A stretch of DNA of 24,051 nucleotides from a virus. The stretch is from positions 1-24,051 of the IMG/VR virus record IMGVR_UViG_3300028392_000284. The stretch is one strand, 5' to 3'. The position numbers and the translations under genes are program-made. This document shows, piece after piece, positions 15,001 through 22,180 of this stretch; the stretch's first letter is position 1; each line of letters starts with the position of its first letter. The notes beneath the pieces are model-generated. The model had not been told where the DNA came from. It saw nothing but the letters and a program-made list of their open reading frames with translations, and ran no database searches.

Positions 15001-15105
15001 CTGACATTGACTAACATCGCCCGAAACCCGCGCCAATATTGACGTTGAGCGTAGGCAACGTTTTTTCTTCGATTGCTGACATTGTGCTGACACGTTGCCT
15101 ACAAC
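14997..15105. repeat. Inverted-orientation units of the same repeat (ATTGCTGACATTG)
   Basis: On the other side of the A+T-rich core the repeat reads in the opposite sense: ATTGCTGACATTGACTAACA at 14997-15016, a degenerate stretch near 15035-15060 with GTAGGCAACG, and ATTGCTGACATTGTGCTGAC followed by ACGTTGCCTACAA at 15072-15104. Unit spacing is 9-11 bp as on the left. Confidence 0.66.
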
Positions 15106-15135
15106 TGTTGGTTGGATATTTGTGTAAAAAGTTTG

Positions 15136-15165
15136 TTGACAGCTACACAGCGCGCGCGGTAATCT
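15136..15165 (+). promoter_or_regulatory. Candidate sigma70-like promoter for the clamp operon
   Basis: A perfect -35 (TTGACA, 15136-15141) is followed after 18 bp by TAATCT (15160-15165), a weak -10 with three consensus matches. The predicted start lies about 45-50 bp upstream of the clamp ATG. A 15-bp palindrome follows just downstream, where a repressor could sit. The weak -10 suggests an activated or regulated promoter. Confidence 0.42.
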
Positions 15166-15175
15166 CTACTCACGG

Positions 15176-15190
15176 CGCGCAAGTTGCGCG
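15176..15190. promoter_or_regulatory. 15-bp palindrome, possible operator
   Basis: CGCGCAAGTTGCGCG is an exact inverted repeat (7-bp arms, one central base) between the candidate promoter and the clamp gene, at roughly +5 to +20 of the predicted transcript. It could be an operator or an RNA hairpin in the leader. There is no U-run after it, so it is not a terminator. Confidence 0.4.
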
Positions 15191-15221
15191 TCGTCACACT
15201 TCACTACACTAAGGGCACACA

Positions 15222-15830
15222 ATGAAAATCAACGTCAAACTCTCAGCGCTCCACGCCGTCGCGCAACTTGCGGCCGACAAGGAAATTCGCTACTACATGG
15301 TCAGCGTTCGCGTTGAGGCGAACTCGAATCAGACAATTTTGACAGCTACTAATGGTACTTGCGTCGGGATGTACCGCGTCGTCGACGTTGAGAACGAAGT
15401 CGACGACAAGATTTCTTTTCTACTACCGCTCGACGTCATCAAAATGCTAAAGCCAGCAAAAAATGGTCTCGACGCGGCCGTGATCGAAACCAATGACGGC
15501 GCGACGGGAACGATCAGCGTAGTCGGAGGCGCGACAGTAGCGTGGGCCGCCGTCGACGGGAGATTTCCCGACATCGCGCGCGTCATCCCTCAACAATGTA
15601 GCGGCGAAGTTGCTCAGTTCGATCCCGCGCTGATTGCCAAATTCGCCGCCGCTAATAAATGTCTGGGATCGAAGGCTAATCTTAAAATTTGGCACAATGG
15701 CGGATCGGCCGCGCCGATCACGCTCAACGATACGAAGTTTTTCGGCGTATTGATGCCGTACCGGGATATGACGGGGTTAACTAGTTACGCCGCGCCGTCG
15801 TGGACGTTTGACGCATTTTCAACACTTTGA
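15222..15830 (+). CDS. Miniature DNA polymerase sliding clamp, DnaN domains II-III equivalent (202 aa)
   Basis: Residues 2-125 align from memory with domain II of E. coli beta clamp: EIRYYMVSVRVE against DVRYYLNGMLFE, ATNGTCVGMYRV against ATDGHRLAVCSM, SFLLPLDVIKML against VIVPRKGVIELM, and DGRFPDIARVIP (112-123) against DGRFPDYRRVLP. Residues 126-202 would be a shortened domain III, with FDPALIAKFAAA for the domain's first helix and FFGVLMPYR (173-181) for the C-terminal AAYVVMPMRL. Domain I is absent: the protein starts where domain II would. E. coli beta has 366 residues. A clamp tethers the polymerase to DNA; with two domains per subunit a ring would need three subunits, as in PCNA and T4 gp45. 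AAGGG lies 7 bases before the ATG. It is the first gene of a rightward operon beside the repeat array. Confidence 0.77.
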   Translation: MKINVKLSALHAVAQLAADKEIRYYMVSVRVEANSNQTILTATNGTCVGMYRVVDVENEVDDKISFLLPLDVIKMLKPAKNGLDAAVIETNDGATGTISVVGGATVAWAAVDGRFPDIARVIPQQCSGEVAQFDPALIAKFAAANKCLGSKANLKIWHNGGSAAPITLNDTKFFGVLMPYRDMTGLTSYAAPSWTFDAFSTL

Positions 15831-15843
15831 AGGGAAGCACACC

Positions 15844-16071
15844 ATGAGTAACTATAACGGCTGGACCAATTACGCAACTTGGCGCGTCAATCTTGAGATG
15901 TTTGACGGCTATGAAGGCACACTCAGCGCCGATACAGCGCGCGAGATCGTCGAGGAGTACATCGAAGGCTCAAGCGTCGAGGGTTTGGCGCGCGACTACG
16001 CTCTTGCGTTTATCTCCGACGTCAACTGGCACGAAATTGCCGCCCACTATCAGGAGGAGGTCGAGGTATGA
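15844..16071 (+). CDS. Small conserved phage protein, DUF7249-like (75 aa)
   Basis: The start at ATG 15844 was chosen because AAGGGAAG stands upstream and the protein then begins MSNYNGWTNYATWRVNLEMF, a pattern (NGWTNYATWRVNLE) that I recall from many small phage proteins, catalogued I believe as DUF7249. A start at 15808 would overlap the clamp gene and add an unrelated sequence. The rest is acidic and helical (ADTAREIVEEYIEG, YALAFISDVNWHEIAAHYQE). The function is unknown. It overlaps the next tiny gene by ATGA, with a very strong AGGAGGAGG ribosome site near its end that serves that next gene. Confidence 0.72.
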   Translation: MSNYNGWTNYATWRVNLEMFDGYEGTLSADTAREIVEEYIEGSSVEGLARDYALAFISDVNWHEIAAHYQEEVEV

Positions 16072-16166
16072 AAATCGAAACACTTGCAACCGGCGCGCTA
16101 ATCGGCTGGATTATCGTAACGAGCGTGATATTGGCCGAAAATATAGCGGCCGCTCTGTGTCGTTAG
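16068..16166 (+). CDS. Tiny single-span membrane peptide (32 aa)
   Basis: The frame reads MKIETLATGALIGWIIVTSV then ILAENIAAALCR. Nearly all of residues 6-30 are hydrophobic, enough for one transmembrane helix. The ATG overlaps the preceding stop (ATGA) and is preceded by AGGAGGAGG, 7 bases away: the strongest ribosome site in the window, supporting expression. It follows a clamp gene and a DUF7249-like gene and precedes the terminator at 16218. It could be a small membrane anchor, a host-takeover peptide or holin-like; no family is recognised. Confidence 0.6.
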   Translation: MKIETLATGALIGWIIVTSVILAENIAAALCR

Positions 16167-16216
16167 TGATTGCGGCGGTACTTGCCGCAATCCTAGTAAT
16201 TATCCTTGACTTATGA
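16157..16216 (+). CDS. Possible second hydrophobic micro-peptide (19 aa)
   Basis: A GTG at 16157 opens a frame reading VSLVIAAVLAAILVIILDL and ending TGA at 16214-16216, just before the terminator. It overlaps the stop of the 32-aa gene by 10 bp in another frame. The peptide is hydrophobic throughout. There is no visible ribosome site, so expression would require reinitiation. Evidence is weak and chance is possible. Confidence 0.25.
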   Translation: MSLVIAAVLAAILVIILDL

Positions 16217-16217
16217 G

Positions 16218-16242
16218 AACGGCCCGCAAGGGCCGTTTCTTA
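16218..16242 (+). terminator. Intrinsic terminator of the clamp operon
   Basis: AACGGCCC-GCAA-GGGCCGTT is a perfect 8-bp stem with a GCAA loop, followed on the plus strand by TCTTATT. It closes the rightward operon and lies immediately before the stop of the leftward primase-helicase gene, so transcripts from both sides converge here. Only the plus-strand side has a T-rich tail. Confidence 0.75.
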
Positions 16243-18522
16243 TTACCGCGCCGCCGTTATCGGCGTGACGTTACCCATCGTAACTTCTGGCTCGACTGCG
16301 CGCCGAAGGTCCGAAGCACTCATTCCAGCATTATCAGGCGCGCAGAAAATGTGCTTTCGAGTAGGTAGAGCGCGCGCCGATAACCGCCCACAATCTATCC
16401 ATCCGGCTTCCTTAAGAGCGTGAAGCAGAGCCGATTGGTATAACTTCACACCAGCGGGAGCGAGCGCGCCCAGAGTGTCGCAAACGCCTTGGAACGGCGA
16501 ACCGATCACACCACGCGCAAACACAGAACGGCGCGCGCGGATCGTCTCAAGTAACCATGACTCCGCACTCGACATTGAATTCTCGACTAGATTCGCCTTG
16601 AATTCAGTCATTGCGGGAGTAGCGGCCGGATTGAACCGGCTAACGTCCCGCGCATATAACCAAGATCCAATCGAGTCGAATCCTCCCGCGTTGAACCAGT
16701 CCCACATCGCGCGGCCGGCCGCCTCGCTCATGCGCGGCGCATGGGACCAAACACAGAACCATCGGCGGTCCTGCGAACCTAGCGAGATCGGGACTAGGTC
16801 ATTCGTAAACGCGAGCACGAAGCCCCGATTTAACATCATATAGGGATGAAGTCCCTTTCGATTGATAGGCAACACATCAGGAGGCGCAGCAATGATCGGC
16901 TTGAGTTTGTTCGCTAACTGTCGGCGATCAGCGGCGTTTGGTTCCTTCAACTCGTTAATCAGCAGGATCTCAGACTCTAATTGATACCCCCATTGGGACG
17001 ATATAGAGTCATTGTCAACGATCCCTAGATTGATCTTACCGTCCCCACAGACCGCCCATATAAACGGTGCCCACATCGTATCCTTACCGCAGCCCTCGTC
17101 GCCCCCATGCAGAATGGCGTGGTTAATCTTGACCTCCGGGTGCTGGACCTTATAGGCCATTGCATCCCATATATGCTCAAGTTCTGACCGCTCTGGGACC
17201 AAACGCGCGCAATGGTCGAGCCATATAGATATATCGTTGACCACGCCAGACACAGAAGGCCGCGCGTTGCGCCACCAATTTCCAAACACCTCACCGTTGC
17301 GCGACACGAGAACCGAATCTCCCGCCGCATAGGTGATCCCGTTTAGGATGCGACCGCCGCAAGCCTGACGATTCTCATCAAACCATAGCGAAGCGCTGAT
17401 CAAGCGCGCGCTCTTGCCCGTCTGGTGCATAGATGTACACATCACGCCGCGATAGGTCGAATCAAACGCGCGCCGCGTGATCTCTCGACGCTCTATAAGA
17501 TCGAAGTAAGCGTCATCCGATTGTATATAAGCGAACCGCTCATGCCAGCCCGACCGCTCGACGCGCCCCAGTTCGCGCGCTTCGACTTGCGCGATCACGG
17601 CCTTGGCGTCATCGGTAAACATCTCCGTAGGCGTCAATTTAGACAATGCGCCATTCACAACCGACGCGAGCAGTTCATCACGTAGGCCATAGGTCCGCTT
17701 GGGACCGCCTTGCTCTTCAACCCATGCTAAGAACCGCGCGGAATCCCATTCGATGCAATGCGAGTGCAGACAGCAATAAGCCCGCGAAGCGGGCATATAA
17801 CGGCCCTCTGGGTTACCGTCGGAGTGTTCCGCACTGTTAGGGCAGATAACGCCCCACCAACCCGCCGGGTTACCTTTTTGTGTGACTTCCTTGCGCTCGA
17901 CAAGCCACGCCAGCACATCATCCGACCCGTCGTCCTTTAGGACGCCTGGACGAAATGTTGTAGTCTCGACCGCGCCGGGGACGACCGATAGAGCGTTGCA
18001 GATCTCTTCAAGACTAAACTCGCGCGAGGGGTTGAATTCAACCAAACGCGCAGCGAAGCGCCCGCGTCCGGGCTTTAGGTTGATCGAGCCGGGGATGCGG
18101 ATGTTACGCACCGGATTGATAGCGCCGGGGTCCGTATAGCCCGCAGCGGCTATAGCCTTGATCGCCGCGCTATAAACTGACTTATGAGGCTGATCGTCTA
18201 GCCGGAATACGTAGCACCATTGAAAGTTATCCTTCGACGTTTCAATAATCCACGTAGGTCTGATCGTAGGCGTCTTAGACTTCGTACCGACGTCATCTAG
18301 AACCAAGCACCACACGTTCTCGCAAAACGCAGCGCCCGCACTGACCCGCTGACCGTCGAACCGCGACTCTATAAACGAGCCAATGTTGACGTACCAAGCG
18401 CCTTCACCGCGCGGCTTGCGAAACGCAGGATAGGCGTAACCGCCCTCGCGCTCGACTTGTTTTGTGAATAGTACAACTTCACCCTCGGGCGCGAGGGCTA
18501 TGATATGATCCACCAGTTCCAT
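16243..18522 (-). CDS. Primase-helicase: primase-like N-terminal half and DUF5906-type SF3-like helicase (759 aa)
   Basis: Residues 1-180 resemble RepB-type/phage primase domains (VWCLVLDDVGTKS near 70-82, TWIIETSKDNFQWCYVFRLD at 90-109, NPVRNIRIPGSINLKPG at 136-152). Residues 227-256 contain a zinc-site pattern (C227, H233, C250/C251, H253/H255, C256). The C-terminal half is a DUF5906/SF3-like ATPase: Walker A GGDEGCGKDT at 473-482, Walker B-like ILLINEL at 519-525, a sensor AFTND at 571-575 and the arginine motif SQDRRWF at 583-589. One polypeptide would therefore prime and unwind DNA ahead of the family A polymerase. A very good AGGAGA site lies 8 bases before the ATG. It is the last gene of the leftward replication operon. 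Catalytic residues of the primase half are not certain. Confidence 0.85.
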   Translation of the reverse strand: MELVDHIIALAPEGEVVLFTKQVEREGGYAYPAFRKPRGEGAWYVNIGSFIESRFDGQRVSAGAAFCENVWCLVLDDVGTKSKTPTIRPTWIIETSKDNFQWCYVFRLDDQPHKSVYSAAIKAIAAAGYTDPGAINPVRNIRIPGSINLKPGRGRFAARLVEFNPSREFSLEEICNALSVVPGAVETTTFRPGVLKDDGSDDVLAWLVERKEVTQKGNPAGWWGVICPNSAEHSDGNPEGRYMPASRAYCCLHSHCIEWDSARFLAWVEEQGGPKRTYGLRDELLASVVNGALSKLTPTEMFTDDAKAVIAQVEARELGRVERSGWHERFAYIQSDDAYFDLIERREITRRAFDSTYRGVMCTSMHQTGKSARLISASLWFDENRQACGGRILNGITYAAGDSVLVSRNGEVFGNWWRNARPSVSGVVNDISIWLDHCARLVPERSELEHIWDAMAYKVQHPEVKINHAILHGGDEGCGKDTMWAPFIWAVCGDGKINLGIVDNDSISSQWGYQLESEILLINELKEPNAADRRQLANKLKPIIAAPPDVLPINRKGLHPYMMLNRGFVLAFTNDLVPISLGSQDRRWFCVWSHAPRMSEAAGRAMWDWFNAGGFDSIGSWLYARDVSRFNPAATPAMTEFKANLVENSMSSAESWLLETIRARRSVFARGVIGSPFQGVCDTLGALAPAGVKLYQSALLHALKEAGWIDCGRLSARALPTRKHIFCAPDNAGMSASDLRRAVEPEVTMGNVTPITAAR

Positions 18523-18541
18523 GTGCTCTTCTCCTGTGTTG

Positions 18542-18570
18542 AAGCCCGCCCTTCCCGGCGGGCTTTTTTT
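18542..18570 (+). terminator. Intrinsic terminator pointing against the replication operon
   Basis: AAGCCCGCC-CTTCCC-GGCGGGCTT has a perfect 9-bp stem and 6-base loop and is followed by a run of T's (18561-18570, seven in a row) on the plus strand. Flanking genes are both on the minus strand, where the hairpin has only CTTCAAC after it, so it stops plus-strand (antisense) transcription rather than that of the operon. It sits 55 bp from either gene. Confidence 0.72.
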
Positions 18571-18576
18571 GTCCGG

Positions 18577-20433
18577 CTATTTGCCGTAACGGGTCATTTG
18601 CTTAACTTCTGCCTTTAAGGGCAGTCCTGCCGCCCAAGGCGGTGACGTACACATAACGCGGCGCAGTAGGTCGGGGTCTCCGTCCTCAAGGACGATCTCG
18701 TCATGTACGTGGAGCACTACGTTATCTAGCTGGCGTAGCGCGTGGCGAAGCACATCATTGGCGACTGCTTGCGTGATGTTCTCGCAAGCCAAGCCCTTCC
18801 ATAATCTAGCGCGCGGCCATTCTTTAGCGTCAGCGGCGGGCTTCCAAGCGGCCTTGCAGTATGAAATGCCATCGTCTTCCAGTTTGGCGAACGGGTAACA
18901 CAGAACGCGGCCCGAAGGAAGAATGTACCAGAGATGCTGCCGGTCGAATAAATAAGTCACACGCCCCGCGCTGAACTCGGCGTTAGGCGTGTGCATAGCT
19001 GATGTGTATGCGCGCTCAAGCTCCGACCAGAACCGCACGGCCCATTGATTAGACCGTCGCCAAGCGTCTACCATGCGCCGCGCGTCGGCTTCGGGTAGAT
19101 GAATACCATAGGCCCGACCCATAGCCGCGAACGCACCTACGCCCCCGGCGTACCCGCACGATAACTCCTGAATCTTGCCGATCTGACGCTGATCGTCCGT
19201 CACCTGATCGACCGAGCACCCAAAAGTCGCAGCGGCGTTGATCTTATAGATGTCTTGGTCAAACTGCTTGAGCTTCTCGTCGCCCATGGCAGATAGCCAC
19301 GGGTTAACGCGCGCCTCGATAGCAGACCAGTCAGCGACAGTAAAGTTACCAATCAGCGCGGGTCGGAGCATCCCCTTGAGCACATCTGTAACTCTTCGTC
19401 CGTGAAGAGGGACAATTGCTCGACCGCACACCATGTCGTCTCTGACGGCGGCAGGGTCTTTGGCGGTCTTGCGGGTGAAATTATGGACTTGTGCGCCGTA
19501 AGAAGAGGCTCGCCCCGTCGCAGATCCGCCAGCAAAAACAAATGCGCCTCGAACTCGGTCATCTTCGACATCGGCCAACTCCTGTAAACGCTTAAACTTC
19601 GCAATCGAGGACGCCCATAGATCGTCCGCGCATTGCACCACCTCGCGCACATCTGGGTCTAAATCATCACACGCCAATAGATTAGCGCGAACGGCCTTGT
19701 CGATGCTGTACTTCTCACCGACCCACATGAGCTTCTTTTGCTCGTCCGTGACACGCGCCAGCACCCACTCGCGCATACGTGGCGAGCGCACCGCAAGGCC
19801 GCCGGTGATCTCAGTTACGATACTTTGTATCTCAGCTAGTTCGGCGTCAGCATAGCGAATAGCGGCCTTGCATAGCGCAACGTCCACCTTCACGCCACGG
19901 TCGTTTATGCGCTCGTTTACGTGGTAGTCGAGCAGTTCCTCATCCGATAGCTGACGCAGAGCGAGGCTAACGGCGCGCATGGCGCGCACATCCTGCTCGC
20001 AGTATTCGATCAGTTCTGGGATGAGCTTGTCATTGTATGGCGGCACGCAGCACTGCCGCACAAGGTAATCGCCGCGCCGGTCTTTCTTCATGTCAGCGCC
20101 AGCAAAGCGACCGACGTCCTCAAGCGAGCCTGGGGCGCAGTTCGCGCGGGCTTGTGTTGCGGTGCAATAGAACTGCTCAAGATCGAAGTTGATCTGTAGC
20201 ACATACCAAAAAATCAGACGCTCAAACGCGGCGTTATGCGCGCGGATCTGACCTTTATGATTTAACACATCAGACGGAAATGTTAAGTCTGGGGTCCAAG
20301 TTTTAACAGGTTCATCGTCGAATGCGTAGGACATACAGATGACTTCGGTTTCCAAGTCCTGCGCGTAGTTATAGACACCCGCGACCCGAAGGTCGCAGGT
20401 GCTACGGGTTTCGAAGTCAACCCAAAGGATCAC
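18577..20433 (-). CDS. Family A (Pol I-type) DNA polymerase with 3'-5' exonuclease (618 aa)
   Basis: The N-terminal exonuclease begins with DFETRS (D6, E8) and later shows YCEQDVRAM (D148) as its third acidic motif; exo II is AHNAAFE around 65-71, where a motif-II Asp cannot be identified (Asn67/Glu71 there). Polymerase motif A is TVADWSAIEARV (D368), motif B is R416-QIG-K420-IQE-L424-SCG-Y428 and motif C is LHVHDEIV (574-581, H577 D578 E579). The residue equivalent to E. coli Pol I Phe762 is Leu424. The protein is shorter than Pol I because there is no 5' nuclease domain. The start codon is GTG at 20431-20433, directly after the preceding stop. It is the replicative polymerase of the phage, in operon with nuclease, primase-helicase and an unknown 206-aa protein. 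Confidence 0.9.
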   Translation of the reverse strand: MILWVDFETRSTCDLRVAGVYNYAQDLETEVICMSYAFDDEPVKTWTPDLTFPSDVLNHKGQIRAHNAAFERLIFWYVLQINFDLEQFYCTATQARANCAPGSLEDVGRFAGADMKKDRRGDYLVRQCCVPPYNDKLIPELIEYCEQDVRAMRAVSLALRQLSDEELLDYHVNERINDRGVKVDVALCKAAIRYADAELAEIQSIVTEITGGLAVRSPRMREWVLARVTDEQKKLMWVGEKYSIDKAVRANLLACDDLDPDVREVVQCADDLWASSIAKFKRLQELADVEDDRVRGAFVFAGGSATGRASSYGAQVHNFTRKTAKDPAAVRDDMVCGRAIVPLHGRRVTDVLKGMLRPALIGNFTVADWSAIEARVNPWLSAMGDEKLKQFDQDIYKINAAATFGCSVDQVTDDQRQIGKIQELSCGYAGGVGAFAAMGRAYGIHLPEADARRMVDAWRRSNQWAVRFWSELERAYTSAMHTPNAEFSAGRVTYLFDRQHLWYILPSGRVLCYPFAKLEDDGISYCKAAWKPAADAKEWPRARLWKGLACENITQAVANDVLRHALRQLDNVVLHVHDEIVLEDGDPDLLRRVMCTSPPWAAGLPLKAEVKQMTRYGK

Positions 20434-21054
20434 TTACCCTGCGCGACGACGGCGCGTCGGCTGGGGAGCTTCCTCTTCAGGTCCGTCCATCGACATAAAC
20501 TCGACGATCTCAAAAATCGGCGTGTAAATGCGACCGTAGGACTTGTGCTGGTAGTGCTCTTTCTTGAGCAGCACGACCGGCACGGGCTTCGACTCATCAA
20601 CCGACACTTGATTGGCGAACGCAGATGCAAGCGCCTCGTAGGAACGCTTGCCGCCGACCGAAGTCGTCGAATAGCGCGCCTCAAGACCCTTGTCCTCGCC
20701 CGTCAAACACTTGAGCGAGAACCCGACTTGCTTCTCCCATCCACGCGCGGCATGGGGAGGCGCGTCGTCCGTGTCTGGCAACGGGTCGGTCAGCGCAACC
20801 ATTCGCTCGCCCAGCACTACGCCGTCGCCCCAGGCGATCCAACCGTGTACGAATGAGAAGGGGTTAACGGCCCACTTTGAGTCAGACTCAACTTCAGTCT
20901 GATCAGCGCCGAACACCCAATGACCGGTCTTGTCCATTTTCAGGATGACCGAGCCAGCGGAAGCGGCGGGGGCTGCAACGGTCTTGATAGCCGTTGCGAT
21001 TGCTGCGAGAGCGGGGAGACCAGCTTTATTGAAGGCTACTAAATTTGACATCAT
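20434..21054 (-). CDS. Replication-associated protein, possible ssDNA-binding protein (206 aa)
   Basis: The protein is not assigned to a named family by me. It starts MMSNLVAFNKAGLPALAAIA with an Ala-rich helix, then MDKTGHWVFGADQTEVE, WAVNPFSFVHGWIAWGDG and other aromatic, strand-rich segments (residues 40-180), then a short acidic stretch (MDGPEEEA) and a basic end (PTRRRRAG). Proteins with the GHWVFGADQ..V pattern occur next to phage polymerases, and size, aromatic content and position suggest an ssDNA-binding protein. Two adjacent ATGs (21054, 21051) are both usable; AGGA lies close upstream. The polymerase GTG follows its stop without a gap, so the two are probably coupled. Alternatives: a recombination mediator. 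Confidence 0.66.
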   Translation of the reverse strand: MMSNLVAFNKAGLPALAAIATAIKTVAAPAASAGSVILKMDKTGHWVFGADQTEVESDSKWAVNPFSFVHGWIAWGDGVVLGERMVALTDPLPDTDDAPPHAARGWEKQVGFSLKCLTGEDKGLEARYSTTSVGGKRSYEALASAFANQVSVDESKPVPVVLLKKEHYQHKSYGRIYTPIFEIVEFMSMDGPEEEAPQPTRRRRAG

Positions 21055-21055
21055 T

Positions 21056-22180
21056 TCATCCTAGTTTAAAAAGAGCAGTTTTCATCTGCTCGGGGAGGAA
21101 CACAACCGCTGACCGGGGATCACTCTCCGGGGCGATTGTGGTTCCCGACGACACCGCAACAACGATGTCATCGGGGAGGTTGAGTTTACTCCTTTTCAGG
21201 ATCTTCTCAACCTTGGCGGGCGACAGCAGGGCCGTCTCCACCAATTCTTCACGGTCAACGCCTAGCTTAGTCAGCGCAGCGTAAGCTTTGTCTTCGTCAA
21301 CCCACTGACGCAGCGCGCGCTTAGGGACCAGTTTGTAACCATGAACCGGCTCGCCAGACTCAAGAATCTGATGCGCCAGATCGCGCAGGTCAGCGATCCA
21401 CTTCTCAACCAGATCAGCAGTCGCCAAATACTCGCCAATCTGCGCGGGGTCTAGGTCCTTAATCTGCACCTTAAGCGCCCGCTCTGCCGCGCCGGTCATC
21501 TGTGGGCAGATCGGCTTGGCAGGGCAGTAGCGGCAATGGTCGCCAACCTTAAGCGGAGCAGCGGCGTTCTGTGACGCGGTGACGGCATGGACTAAATCAC
21601 GCTCAAACTGCTTAACGCGCGCGACCGTAGTCGTCCAACGCTTGACCGCTGGCGGCTGGACGATGACCATCTCGACTTCAGACACGCCCTCAAACGCCCA
21701 TTCCAAACCTTTGGTTCGCATCGCAGCAGCGGCGTAGAACAGCAACTGCTCGTTCTCTTCAACATCTACTTCACCGCGCCCAAACTTCCAATCAAGGATG
21801 ACGGCGCGGTCGTCAATCCGGCCAATCAGGTCAGCAGACCCGAACACGCCCGGAAGCAGTTTGCCAAAATTAACGTGCGACTCGACTTTGTACTCCATGT
21901 CGCCGTTTGGGTCGATCTCGTTTAGCGCCGCCATCGCAGGGACGATCTTCTCGTCGATCAAGTCTTCGGTCATGGTTTGATCGTTTTCGACCATGCCGAG
22001 CACGCTCTTGATCTCTAAACTAGGATCTTCTAACAGCATCGCCATCGCGCTATGGCACAGCGTGCCTTGATCGGCGGCGTCACCCGCCACACGCGGGGGC
22101 ATCTTCTGCACAAGCGCGACTGAGCCTGGGCAGTTGACCACGCGCTTGGCGGTCGAACCGCCAACGATATTAGAGTGCAT
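21056..22180 (-). CDS. DUF2800-type PD-(D/E)XK nuclease with cysteine cluster (374 aa)
   Basis: The protein resembles the DUF2800 (PF10926) / RecB C-terminal nuclease group, which acts on DNA ends in replication or recombination. His43 in QGTLCHSAM lies early, as in RecB-family nucleases. The core is GSADLIGRIDDRAVILDWKFGRG with Asp117, Asp130 and Lys132 (D-W-K), followed by ENEQLLFYA (143-150, Gln145) motif. Cysteines C216, C219, C225 (HCRYCPAKPICP) plus C17 in NCPGSV would bind a 4Fe-4S cluster, the common feature of Cas4/AddB-like nucleases. AAAGGAAAA precedes the ATG at 22178-22180. It overlaps the upstream 99-aa gene by 11 bp. Exonuclease activity and polarity are inferred from the family. 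Confidence 0.82.
   Translation of the reverse strand: MHSNIVGGSTAKRVVNCPGSVALVQKMPPRVAGDAADQGTLCHSAMAMLLEDPSLEIKSVLGMVENDQTMTEDLIDEKIVPAMAALNEIDPNGDMEYKVESHVNFGKLLPGVFGSADLIGRIDDRAVILDWKFGRGEVDVEENEQLLFYAAAAMRTKGLEWAFEGVSEVEMVIVQPPAVKRWTTTVARVKQFERDLVHAVTASQNAAAPLKVGDHCRYCPAKPICPQMTGAAERALKVQIKDLDPAQIGEYLATADLVEKWIADLRDLAHQILESGEPVHGYKLVPKRALRQWVDEDKAYAALTKLGVDREELVETALLSPAKVEKILKRSKLNLPDDIVVAVSSGTTIAPESDPRSAVVFLPEQMKTALFKLG

Noticed and set aside
14809-15093. 94-codon minus-strand frame across the repeat array
   Set aside because: It is made largely of the repeat units and A+T core read through, has no family resemblance and no ribosome site; probably a chance frame.
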